DNA from: Methylomonas koyamae
GTDB lineage: Bacteria > Pseudomonadota > Gammaproteobacteria > Methylococcales > Methylomonadaceae
Length of the DNA: 64,000 nucleotides
Direction: 5' to 3'
Assembly: GCF_006483455.1 (NCBI RefSeq)
Contig: NZ_PPPU01000036.1
Coordinates: 31,299 to 95,298 of the forward strand
This document shows, piece by piece, positions 34,804-42,920 of this stretch. Each line of letters starts with the position of its first letter. Position 1 is the stretch's first letter. The notes below the pieces were generated by a model. It worked only from the letters and a program-made list of their open reading frames with translations, was not told where the DNA came from and did not search any database. The position numbers and the translations under genes were made by a program.

Positions 34804-36815
34804 TGGACGCGCAGCAGTTTTTGGCGGAGTTTGGGCATATTGCGAATGCGCCGGGGGGCGTGGCGCGGCTGCGGGAGCTAATAATCCAATTGGCCATTTC
34901 AGGGCGGCTTGTAGAGCGTATCGAATCAGAAATTACTGCTTCGCAGGCTATCGAAGCGGCCGCTGAGTTGCGTCGTGCCTATGAAGAAGAGCTTGATCTG
35001 CGAGCCACGCGGATGCACCCACCATTGCATTCGAAACCATTTTCGGTGCCCGATCATTGGCAATGGACTCGCCTAGAACAAATCTGCCTTTATATCCAAC
35101 GAGGCAAAGGCCCTAAATATGTGGAGAAAAGCTCTACTCACGTTATCTCACAAAAATGCGTGCAGTGGTCTGGGTTTGATTTGTCATCCGCACGCTTTGT
35201 GGCGGACGATTCATTGGCTTCATACGGCAAAGAGCGCTTTCTTTGCGCAGGTGACTTGTTGTGGAATTCGACCGGAACCGGTACTGCCGGTCGTGTGGCA
35301 ATTTATCAGCCTGATGAGAGTGTCACCGCCGTAGCAGATTCTCACGTTACCGTTGTGCGTCTCGCTAACTGTTCCCCGCGCTATCTGTGGTGTGTAATCG
35401 CTTCGCCTTGGGTACAGTCACGTATTGAGCCGTCACATTCTGATTCGCTGGTGTCTGGCACTACTCAGCAGGTGGAATTGAATACCAGCACAGCACGGGC
35501 GCTTCCGATTCCTCTTCCTCCAATCCAAGAACAATCCCGCATCGTCGCCAAAGTCGATGAACTGATGGCCTTGTGCGACAAGCTGGAAGCACAGCAGCAG
35601 GCCCGCCGCTTACTGCAAAACAAGCTGCGCCAGGCCACCCTGCAAGCCGTCGCCAGCGCCACCAGCCCGCACGAACTTCAAACCACCTGGGCACGCCTGG
35701 CCGACAACTTCGGACGGCTGTTTCATGCGCCGGAGGATGTGGTTGAGCTTCGCAGGCTGATATTGGATATGGCCATGCGCGGCCACTTAGTTCATCAAGA
35801 CGCCATCGAAGAGCCTGCGGTGACTCTTTGCGCACATATCGAAACAAAGAAGCGTGAGCTCTCGCAAGTTAAGAAGCTCAAACTGCAGAAATCGCTCTCC
35901 AAAATAGGTGAGGATGAAATTCCATTCGATATACCTAAGGGGTGGGAGTGGATTCGACTTGGGCAAATTGCAGAGCTCATCAATGGAGACAGAGGTAAAA
36001 ACTACCCTAACAAAGATGAATATGTATCCGTCGGTATACCTTGGATAAATACTGGTCATATTGAACCCGATGGCACACTGACCCGACATCACATGAATTT
36101 CATAAGTCGTGGGAAATTCGATAGCCTAAATAGCGGAAAAATTGAGCCCGGCGATCTCGTCTATTGCCTAAGAGGCGCAACTTTTGGGAAGACGGCATTC
36201 GTTACGCCGTATAAAGAAGGTGCAATTGCTTCTTCGTTGATGATTATTAGACCAATCATTTCTAACCTGAGTCGCTTTCTTTACTACTATCTGATCAGCC
36301 CATTGGGCAGAAATCAGATATCCCGTTTCGATAACGGCACTGCGCAGCCGAATCTCTCTGCAAATAGCGTGGGACTCTTTTCATATCCGCTTCCTCCACT
36401 TCAAGAGCAAAGCCGAATTGCGGACAAGATAGAACAACTAATGCGGGTTTGCGATGCGCTGGAGCTGCAGCTACGGCACTCAACCGAAGTCGCCGGTCGC
36501 CTTGCAATTGCCGCCATTTCCATCCTCACCGGCATCGCCATCGAACAAAAAGAGGAACCCATGAAAGCCCCGCAAACCGAATTGATCGCTCCGCTGCGTT
36601 TGGGCACTGCCCCCGACATCAAGACCCAGGCGCCGCTGGCTACCATTCTGGCCCGCCAAAACGGCGAAATGAGCGCCAAGGATTTGTGGCAGCGCTTCGG
36701 CGGCGAGATCGACGCTTTTTACGCGCAACTGAAAACCGAGGTGGCGCACGGCTGGATTCTGGAACCGGCGCCCGCCGAAATGCGCGAAAAGCCAACCGAA
36801 ACGGTGAGCGCCTGA
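34803..36815 (+). CDS. hsdS: Type I restriction enzyme specificity subunit with C-terminal extension
   Basis: 670 residues, long for HsdS (usually 400-600). Two target-recognition domains: the first about 75-240 (FSVPDHWQWTRLEQICLYI), the second about 375-550 (IPKGWEWIRLGQIAELING). Each is followed by the conserved spacer helix (LPPIQEQSRIVAKVDELMALCD; LPPLQEQSRIADKIEQLMRVCD). After about residue 580 there is an extra ~90-residue segment (LATILARQNGEMSAKDLWQRF) resembling a small helical or winged-helix domain. The TRDs have lower GC than the conserved helices, as expected from exchange of recognition domains. One base separates it from the ATPase gene. Confidence 0.93.
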   Translation: MDAQQFLAEFGHIANAPGGVARLRELIIQLAISGRLVERIESEITASQAIEAAAELRRAYEEELDLRATRMHPPLHSKPFSVPDHWQWTRLEQICLYIQRGKGPKYVEKSSTHVISQKCVQWSGFDLSSARFVADDSLASYGKERFLCAGDLLWNSTGTGTAGRVAIYQPDESVTAVADSHVTVVRLANCSPRYLWCVIASPWVQSRIEPSHSDSLVSGTTQQVELNTSTARALPIPLPPIQEQSRIVAKVDELMALCDKLEAQQQARRLLQNKLRQATLQAVASATSPHELQTTWARLADNFGRLFHAPEDVVELRRLILDMAMRGHLVHQDAIEEPAVTLCAHIETKKRELSQVKKLKLQKSLSKIGEDEIPFDIPKGWEWIRLGQIAELINGDRGKNYPNKDEYVSVGIPWINTGHIEPDGTLTRHHMNFISRGKFDSLNSGKIEPGDLVYCLRGATFGKTAFVTPYKEGAIASSLMIIRPIISNLSRFLYYYLISPLGRNQISRFDNGTAQPNLSANSVGLFSYPLPPLQEQSRIADKIEQLMRVCDALELQLRHSTEVAGRLAIAAISILTGIAIEQKEEPMKAPQTELIAPLRLGTAPDIKTQAPLATILARQNGEMSAKDLWQRFGGEIDAFYAQLKTEVAHGWILEPAPAEMREKPTETVSA

Positions 36816-36816
36816 C

Positions 36817-38568
36817 ATGCAGCTACTGCGCATCCGTATCCCGGCCTTCCGCAACCTGCGCGATCTCGACATTGGCTTCGAGTCGCATTTGCCGCCTGCT
36901 GCCGGCGCGTCGGCGGATGCGCAGCCCAAACCCGTCCGCAGCCACGCGCTGATCGGCCAGAACGGCACCGGCAAGTCGAATCTGATCGAAGCGCTGATCA
37001 CCATCTTCCGCGATGTCGATCTGGACCGCGAAGCGGCGTTCGATTACACGCTGGAATACACCATTCGCGGCCACACGGTACGCATCGAGGCGGATACCGC
37101 CAAACAGAAGCGGCCTTACGTGTGGGTGGACGGCAAGACCGAGTCGCAAGGCTATTTGCTGAAAAACCGCGAACTGCTGCCCGCCCACATATTTGCTTAT
37201 TACTCGGGCCGCAACGAGCGCATCGAGGCCTTGTTTCAGGAGCATCAGCGCCGCTTCAACCAGCGTCAGGAAATCACCACCGACGAGGTGTTGTCCGAAC
37301 AGCTGCTGGAAAACTTTACCGGCTCCGAAGCCGATATTCGCGCCGTCGAAGAAGCCAAACGCCGCCGCGAGTCGCGGCTGAAGCAAGCGGGCGACGACCG
37401 CCTGCGCCGCCTGTTCTATTGCCGGGGCGGCCATAGCCAGCTGGTGCTGCTGGCTTGCCTGCTGTCCGACGACCCGGTGTTTCAGAAGGTGCTGAAGAAC
37501 CTGCATATCGAGTCGCTGGAATCCGCACTGTTTGTGTTGAAAGAACCGCACCGCCTGCGCGAAAAACGCCGCAGCGGCAAATTCGACGAACAGGAGCTGA
37601 ACGAAGGCGATCCGCGTTTCTGGTATGCGCGCGGCAATGTGGTCAGCGAGTTCCTCGACAAGCTTTGGCAAGTGGCCTGGGCCCCGATTGAGCAGGAAGC
37701 CACCAAGCAGATCGACTTCCGTGGCCGCAGCGAGAAACAGAAACAGCTTTATCTATTTGTACCCAGCCAGGACAAGCTCAAGCAACTCGGCGAGCTGGTC
37801 GGCGGCACCGACAGCTTCTTCCGCTACGCCGAGGGCGCTTATATCGGCGACCTGATCGACGAAGTGCGGATCACCGTCAAGAAACGCGATGAGCACGGCG
37901 GCAAGGTGAGCTTCACCCAGCTTTCGGAAGGCGAGCTGCAAATGCTCACCGTGCTGGGCCTGATGCGCATCACCCGCGAAGACCACTGCCTGTTTTTGCT
38001 CGACGAACCCGACACCCACCTGAACCCGATCTGGAAGCTGCGCTACTTCGACGACATTGAAAGCGTACTGAGTCCGCGCGAAGGCACAGTGCTACAAGGC
38101 GAGTCGCAAATCCTGATAACCACCCACGACCCGATGATGGTGGGCAGCCTTAAGCGCGAGCAGGTACACATTTTGCGCCGCGATGGCGACAGAACCGTAG
38201 TGGATGTGCCGGATGAGCATCCGCAAGGCATGGGCGTGACCGGTTTACTGAAAAGTGAGTTATTCGGCCTGTCGTCCACGCTGGACATCGAAACCGAGCG
38301 CCGTTTGTTCCGTCGTAACGAGTTGTTCGTGAAATCGCCGCGCACACCCGAGGAAGATGCCGAGCTGAGCCGCCTGTCTGCCGAACTGGCCGATCTGGGT
38401 TTTTCCACAGCCGACTTCCGCGACCCGGATTACGCGCTGTTCGTGCGCAAGATGGCGCAACACCGCCGCTTTCGCAAACCCGTACTCACGCCCGAGGAGC
38501 TGGCCGAGCAGGATCGCATTGCCGATTCCATCATTGCCGAAATTCTGCATGAGGAGGATGGCCTGTGA
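36817..38568 (+). CDS. AAA ATPase of Septu-like defence pair (PtuA-like)
   Basis: 583 residues. Walker A GQNGTGKS (47-54), long helical middle (about 150-330) as in SMC/OLD-related ATPases, signature-like FTQLSEGELQMLTVLGLMRI and Walker B LFLLDEPDTHLNP, then LITTHDPMMVGSL (switch His). C-terminus is helical. It is coupled to an HNH nuclease gene (GTGA overlap), the arrangement of the Septu (PtuAB) system, in which the ATPase holds the nuclease inactive until phage infection. Septu assignment is by domain pairing and neighbourhood; other ATPase/HNH systems, such as retron Ec78 effectors, share the pair. Confidence 0.75.
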   Translation: MQLLRIRIPAFRNLRDLDIGFESHLPPAAGASADAQPKPVRSHALIGQNGTGKSNLIEALITIFRDVDLDREAAFDYTLEYTIRGHTVRIEADTAKQKRPYVWVDGKTESQGYLLKNRELLPAHIFAYYSGRNERIEALFQEHQRRFNQRQEITTDEVLSEQLLENFTGSEADIRAVEEAKRRRESRLKQAGDDRLRRLFYCRGGHSQLVLLACLLSDDPVFQKVLKNLHIESLESALFVLKEPHRLREKRRSGKFDEQELNEGDPRFWYARGNVVSEFLDKLWQVAWAPIEQEATKQIDFRGRSEKQKQLYLFVPSQDKLKQLGELVGGTDSFFRYAEGAYIGDLIDEVRITVKKRDEHGGKVSFTQLSEGELQMLTVLGLMRITREDHCLFLLDEPDTHLNPIWKLRYFDDIESVLSPREGTVLQGESQILITTHDPMMVGSLKREQVHILRRDGDRTVVDVPDEHPQGMGVTGLLKSELFGLSSTLDIETERRLFRRNELFVKSPRTPEEDAELSRLSAELADLGFSTADFRDPDYALFVRKMAQHRRFRKPVLTPEELAEQDRIADSIIAEILHEEDGL

Positions 38569-39422
38569 TCTGGATTGATCTGGCGCACAAGCGGCCCACC
38601 GATACCAACATCCCGAACTGGGAGCCGTGGAAGCAAGCGCAGTGGGATGCCTGGCTGGCGAAATCCGCCCAACTGGTGGCCGATCTGGCCGCTATGGATG
38701 CGGCGGGCAAGCGCGATGAGCGCAACGCACTGATTGACGCCAACAGCGCTCACTGGGGCGCCTTGAAAGAATGGCTGTTGGCCTTGTCGGCTGGCAAATG
38801 TTGGTTTTCAGAAGTGCGCGAGCTGTACTCACACTACGACGTGGAACACTTCCGCCCCAAGAAAGAAGCCAAGGCCCTGGATGCCAGCCTGCGCGATGGC
38901 TACTGGTGGCTGGCTTTCGATTACATGAATTTCCGCGTCTGCGGCAATGTCGGCAACCGCAAGAAAGGCGGTTGGTTTCCGCTCAAAGATGGCTCGCTGT
39001 GCTCCACACATGCCCAGCAATGCGAAGAATCCGAAACGCGCTACCTGCTTGACCCGATTGACGACGACGATGTGGCGCTGATCGCCTTCGATGAAGAAGG
39101 CAAGGTCATTCCGATGCCGGGTTCTTCGGCGTGGGAGCAGGAACGCGTCAACGAAACGGTAAAGCGGCTCAAACTCAATGATCATGCGCCGCTGGCAGAA
39201 GCCCGCCGCAAGGTGTGGCAGCAAGTGAACGGTTTGGTCGAAGATTTTATGAAGGCCAAAGCCCGATGCGGCAATGGCAATAACCCGGCGGCCAAGGCGA
39301 AGCTGAGCGAAATTCGGGCCCGCGTGCGCGAGATGACCAATCCAACAGCGGAACTGTCTGCGGTAGCGCGTTGGTGTTTGCTAATGCGTAACGATCCACA
39401 GCTTTCCCGATTAGTTGGGTAA
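38565..39422 (+). CDS. HNH endonuclease of Septu-like pair (PtuB-like)
   Basis: 285 residues from GTG 38565, which overlaps the ATPase stop (GTGA). Nuclease core at about 76-110: KCWFSE (Cys79) and DVEHFRPKK (92-100, the usual PtuB 'vEHfrPK' box), with a later Asn-containing FRVCGNVGNRKKG. The C-terminal half is helical (NETVKRLKLNDHAPLAEARRK). It would degrade DNA or tRNA on phage infection. It is the last gene of the island; 39423-39662 has no gene. Confidence 0.75.
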   Translation: MIWIDLAHKRPTDTNIPNWEPWKQAQWDAWLAKSAQLVADLAAMDAAGKRDERNALIDANSAHWGALKEWLLALSAGKCWFSEVRELYSHYDVEHFRPKKEAKALDASLRDGYWWLAFDYMNFRVCGNVGNRKKGGWFPLKDGSLCSTHAQQCEESETRYLLDPIDDDDVALIAFDEEGKVIPMPGSSAWEQERVNETVKRLKLNDHAPLAEARRKVWQQVNGLVEDFMKAKARCGNGNNPAAKAKLSEIRARVREMTNPTAELSAVARWCLLMRNDPQLSRLVG

Positions 39423-39662
39423 GGCGCAGATACGGCCGAACTCCAAGCCCCCAACCCCGGCGAGTTTCTGCGCTACGAAACTGCAGTTGGCCGCAGCCGC
39501 GTCGAGTGCCGTTTCGCCGAAAATAGTGGCCCTCGCCGCCACGGATGCTGCAGCCCGACGGCCAACCGACGACACGACATGGCGGCGATGGCTACGCTCA
39601 GGCCGTAACAACGCCGATGAACGACTCGGAATAACCCAGCCGTTCGTTTATCGACATCCGCA

Positions 39663-40448
39663 TCACGCGGCTTTTTTCCGATAGCCGGCCGCGCCCAATC
39701 CGAGTGCGCCGCTCAGGAACATCCAGACGGCGGCAGGCAGCGGGACTACCGTGGTTTGAAAACTGAAGGTGCCGATGCGGGCGTTGGCGGCTCTAGCGAC
39801 TTCGGCGCCCAGATGATCGAAGCCCCAGCCATACCCCAAACTGCCGTTCAAGGTCAGAACATTGCCGGTTAACTGCGTTGTCACGTCGAACAATTCGAAA
39901 GCGACGGCGGAAAAACCGACTTGGTTATAGATTACCCACGCCGAACTTTCCGGCGTTTTTTGCTGCTCCGCCGGGTTATATGCCAGGATCATATCGGCCA
40001 TTAAGACTCTGTTGGTCGGTGGATCGACATCGACTCGATAACGCATCCCGCCGGCCAAGCCGATGTTTCCGGTCGCGGTGGCGGCGATGTTATTGGGGTC
40101 GAAGCTAAAAGTCGTCGGGCTGTTGTGCCGATTGGTCGGATTGGGTGCGACGCTTGCGCCGTTCACGGTGAACTCAAGACCGATTGCGGAGATTTCGTTC
40201 GCCGCATAGTTCGTGAGATCGACCGGCGTGTTGGAGTCGCGCAACTGGGCAAATGTTTTCGAAGCCGCCGAAGCGTCGAAATACTCTTCTACATAAATCG
40301 ACGGCGCCGGCGTGTTATCCAAGTCGATTCCGGCAGCGAACGCGTTCCGGTCCAGGTTGAGGATCAACGAACCGCCGGCCACGGTGGCCGCGTGCGCGGA
40401 TGTCGCGAGCAGCGATGCGGCGATCGCGACAACGTTTAAAGATTTCAT
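39663..40448 (-). CDS. Secreted protein with PEP-CTERM-type sorting tail (1)
   Basis: 261 residues from ATG 40448, which has AGGAAA 6 bases upstream; the longer frame from 40517 has no such site. Signal peptide MKSLNVVAIAASLLATSAHA. The C-terminus VVPLPAAVWMFLSGALGLGAAGYRKKAA has a short P-rich motif, a hydrophobic helix and a basic end, as in PEP-CTERM/VPxPAA proteins processed by exosortase. The middle contains GNIGLAGGMRYRVDV, shared in pattern with the other exported proteins of the window. Function unknown; presumably cell-surface or matrix. Confidence 0.85.
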   Translation of the reverse strand: MKSLNVVAIAASLLATSAHAATVAGGSLILNLDRNAFAAGIDLDNTPAPSIYVEEYFDASAASKTFAQLRDSNTPVDLTNYAANEISAIGLEFTVNGASVAPNPTNRHNSPTTFSFDPNNIAATATGNIGLAGGMRYRVDVDPPTNRVLMADMILAYNPAEQQKTPESSAWVIYNQVGFSAVAFELFDVTTQLTGNVLTLNGSLGYGWGFDHLGAEVARAANARIGTFSFQTTVVPLPAAVWMFLSGALGLGAAGYRKKAA

Positions 40449-40649
40449 TTTGTTTCCTTGTTTTAGAGGTGATTTCAATACCGGCCCTAACTGAAAATCC
40501 CAGGCGCACCGCGCCATTGCTGGCGGAAGCGTTCAACGCTCGGCGCTATATCCGCGCCGGGATTGAACCGGTGTAACTGGCGGCTGGGATAAATTGGCTC
40601 GGCACCGCCGATATTGCCGGGCAAATCGGCGACGGTGCCGGCTGGCGGC

Positions 40650-41408
40650 TTAGGCGGACAATCTGATTTTTCCGCGCGCTGAACCCAATAGCCCCAACAA
40701 TCCGCTGCCGAATAGCCAAACGGCGGCCGGCACCGGTACTGCCGATGGCGTCAGGCTGAAAGTGCCCAGCTTGACCGACTGGCTACCATTCAACAGCAAG
40801 TTCCAGGAAAAGGATTGAGCCGTGAAATACACGTCGCCGCTCAGCGATAACTCGCCGTTGGCGTTAACCGATTCCGAGGCATTGACCAAACGGAACAGTG
40901 CCGGTTGGCCAAAGCCGTTGCTGTAGGTAAAGATGTCCCATTGACCGGCGGTTTTTTTCAAAAAGAAATCGGCGGGATTGAGATAAGTGCCGCCAGCCGC
41001 CGGCTCCATCCGGAAAGCGCCGCTCAAGCCGATTTGACCGGCCGCGGTGTTGCCGGCGTCCATCGTCGTGGCTTGTTGCTTGCGAGCGGCCCCGTAGTTG
41101 ATGGTCGAAGTATTGCTATTAACCGCCAACGACACGCTAAAGGTTCCGGTCTGGCTCAGCGCGACACCTCCGGTTGTATCCAGAGTGATCGGCGTGGCGT
41201 TATGGTTTTTATCCCAAAAATTAGCGATATACCAACCTTCGGCACCTGGTACAGCCGAAGTAAAGGCGGAATTGTCGATTGTTAAATTCGCCACGCCGCT
41301 AACAAGAGCCGCGTTGGCATCGGTTGTTGTCAACAGTCCGCCGAATAGACCGATTGCCAGAACGCCGGCCGAGGCCAATTTGTGGCTATGTTTTTTAAAT
41401 AGATACAT
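40650..41408 (-). CDS. Secreted protein with PEP-CTERM-type sorting tail (2)
   Basis: 252 residues, ATG preceded by AAGGAAA. Signal peptide LASAGVLAIGLFGGLLTTTDANA. Sorting tail VPVPAAVWLFGSGLLGLLGS then RGKIRLSA. The central part has GQIGLSGAFRMEP and FFLKKTAGQWDIFTYSNGFG, matching the layout of the secreted protein at 60512-61552. Same strand as, and 201 bases upstream of, the first PEP-CTERM gene, but each has its own ribosome site. Confidence 0.88.
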   Translation of the reverse strand: MYLFKKHSHKLASAGVLAIGLFGGLLTTTDANAALVSGVANLTIDNSAFTSAVPGAEGWYIANFWDKNHNATPITLDTTGGVALSQTGTFSVSLAVNSNTSTINYGAARKQQATTMDAGNTAAGQIGLSGAFRMEPAAGGTYLNPADFFLKKTAGQWDIFTYSNGFGQPALFRLVNASESVNANGELSLSGDVYFTAQSFSWNLLLNGSQSVKLGTFSLTPSAVPVPAAVWLFGSGLLGLLGSARGKIRLSA

Positions 41409-41911
41409 GGTTTTTCCTTGTAGATTGATCGATGGTTAAGTTATGCGGCGGGTTCCAAGTTTGTAAATCGACGCGGCCGACGCCGTGTCTATCGGCAAAC
41501 CTTGCCCGCCGGTAACCCGGCCGTCTTGTTCCAAGACCCGTGGCTTTCCGGCTCCGCCTCGCGGCGGGTGTGGCGTTGCGCCGCAATCCTTGCGGCATCG
41601 CTGCTTCCGCGAACGATTACTGCCTGAGCTTCCAGCAATTCCTTCCAATAACTCGAGCTCCCGACGGTCTCTTCACAAAACGCAGGCGGAGTTGCGGCGT
41701 AGCGACGCTGCAACGGAAAGGCCGCGAAGGCAGATTAAAGTCGGGTTTTCGAATCAATTAGCGACGAGCAAACACTAGGCCAAATCTGATTCGCCTGGAA
41801 TAACAAGGCTTGGCACGGCGAATCCGGCGCCGGTCCTCGAAAACTAAGTTATCTCACGCAATCGCCGCGTGAAATCCCGCGTCGCCGCCGGAACTGACGC
41901 GATTCCGGGTG
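41409..41911. other. Gene-free interval before the exporter
   Basis: About 500 bases without a convincing gene. Short open frames on both strands have no start signals or recognisable content. The part near 41410-41460 should contain the promoter of the PEP-CTERM gene. I see no clear terminator for the permease gene that ends at 41912. Confidence 0.5.
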
Positions 41912-42919
41912 CTAGTCTTCCACCCATCTGAAGCGCAGCGCAGCGCTGGTCAGAAACAGCAGTGTCATTGCCGACAGCGTCAATAACGCCGGTGCAATAT
42001 CGCTTAATCCGGCACCGTCTATCATCACGGCCCGCGCGGCTTGCAGCATGTGGGTCAGCGGAAAAATCAGCGTCAGGTTCTGCAACAGCGCCGGCGCGCC
42101 TTCCAGCGAAAACCAGACCCCGGACAGCAAAATCATCGGCAAGGTCAGCAGGTTCAGGATGCCCAAGGCCAATTCTTCGCTGCTGGTCCTACTCGCCATC
42201 AACAAGCCGAGGCTGATCAGGGTTACCGAACCGAGTACCGCAATCAGCACCAACAGCGCAAAAGCGCCCTGAACTAAAAAATCGAACAAGGCGTGCATCG
42301 CCACAAATTGCAGCACGATCGCCAGCATCAACATCGCCAACCGACTGACGACTTGCGCCGACAGGAATTCGAAGGCGTTGACCGGTGAGGCTTTCAAGCG
42401 TTTAAGCACGCCGTTTTTACGGTATCTGACGATGGTAAAACCGACGCCGAACAAACTGCTGTGCATGATATTAATGGCTAGAATGCCGGGCAAAACCCAG
42501 TCGAGGTAGCGCACCTGCCGCCCGGACACCACTTGCTTTTTCCAGGTCGTAGCTTGATCGCCGGCCAATAGGATTTTCTCCAGCAGATAGCCTTGTGCGG
42601 CACTGTCGTTGATCCAGTAACCGTCTTCCGAGCCACCCTGCACCACCATGTCCAACTGATGATGCTGCAGTTTGGCTAGCGCCTTATCCAGCTCGGGGTA
42701 GTGGATAAATTGCAAATATTGGGTGGTCTTGAATGCGGCGATCTGCGGACTCGCCTCGCCGACCACGCCCACTTTGAACAGCGCGGTCTCCTTGTCGTCG
42801 AATATCGCCGCGATGCCGACGATCAACACCACCGGAAACACGAAATTCCAGACCCAGGTGGCTTTGTCGCGGATCAATTCGATATTGCGGGCTGTTAGCA
42901 ATGCCAAAAAATGCTTCAT
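41912..42919 (-). CDS. ABC-2 type exporter permease
   Basis: 335 residues. Transmembrane helix 1 at about 24-42 (TWVWNFVFPVVLIVGIAAI), an external domain to about residue 150, then five helices (WVLPGILAINIMHSSLFGVG, LAMLMLAIVLQFVAMHALF, GAFALLVLIAVLGSVTLISL, LNLLTLPMILLSGVWF, LLTLSAMTLLFLTSAAL). This is the DrrB/YhhJ-like ABC-2 membrane subunit of drug and natural-product exporters. No separate ATPase gene is present; the ATPase is fused to the C-terminus of the NRPS one base upstream, so the two must work together to export the peptide product. Confidence 0.92.
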   Translation of the reverse strand: MKHFLALLTARNIELIRDKATWVWNFVFPVVLIVGIAAIFDDKETALFKVGVVGEASPQIAAFKTTQYLQFIHYPELDKALAKLQHHQLDMVVQGGSEDGYWINDSAAQGYLLEKILLAGDQATTWKKQVVSGRQVRYLDWVLPGILAINIMHSSLFGVGFTIVRYRKNGVLKRLKASPVNAFEFLSAQVVSRLAMLMLAIVLQFVAMHALFDFLVQGAFALLVLIAVLGSVTLISLGLLMASRTSSEELALGILNLLTLPMILLSGVWFSLEGAPALLQNLTLIFPLTHMLQAARAVMIDGAGLSDIAPALLTLSAMTLLFLTSAALRFRWVED

Positions 42920-42920
42920 C

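Noticed and set aside
41485..41778. 97-codon plus-strand frame between the PEP-CTERM and permease genes
   Set aside because: Low-complexity, Arg/Ser/Pro-rich, no ribosome site, overlaps other random frames; no support as a gene.
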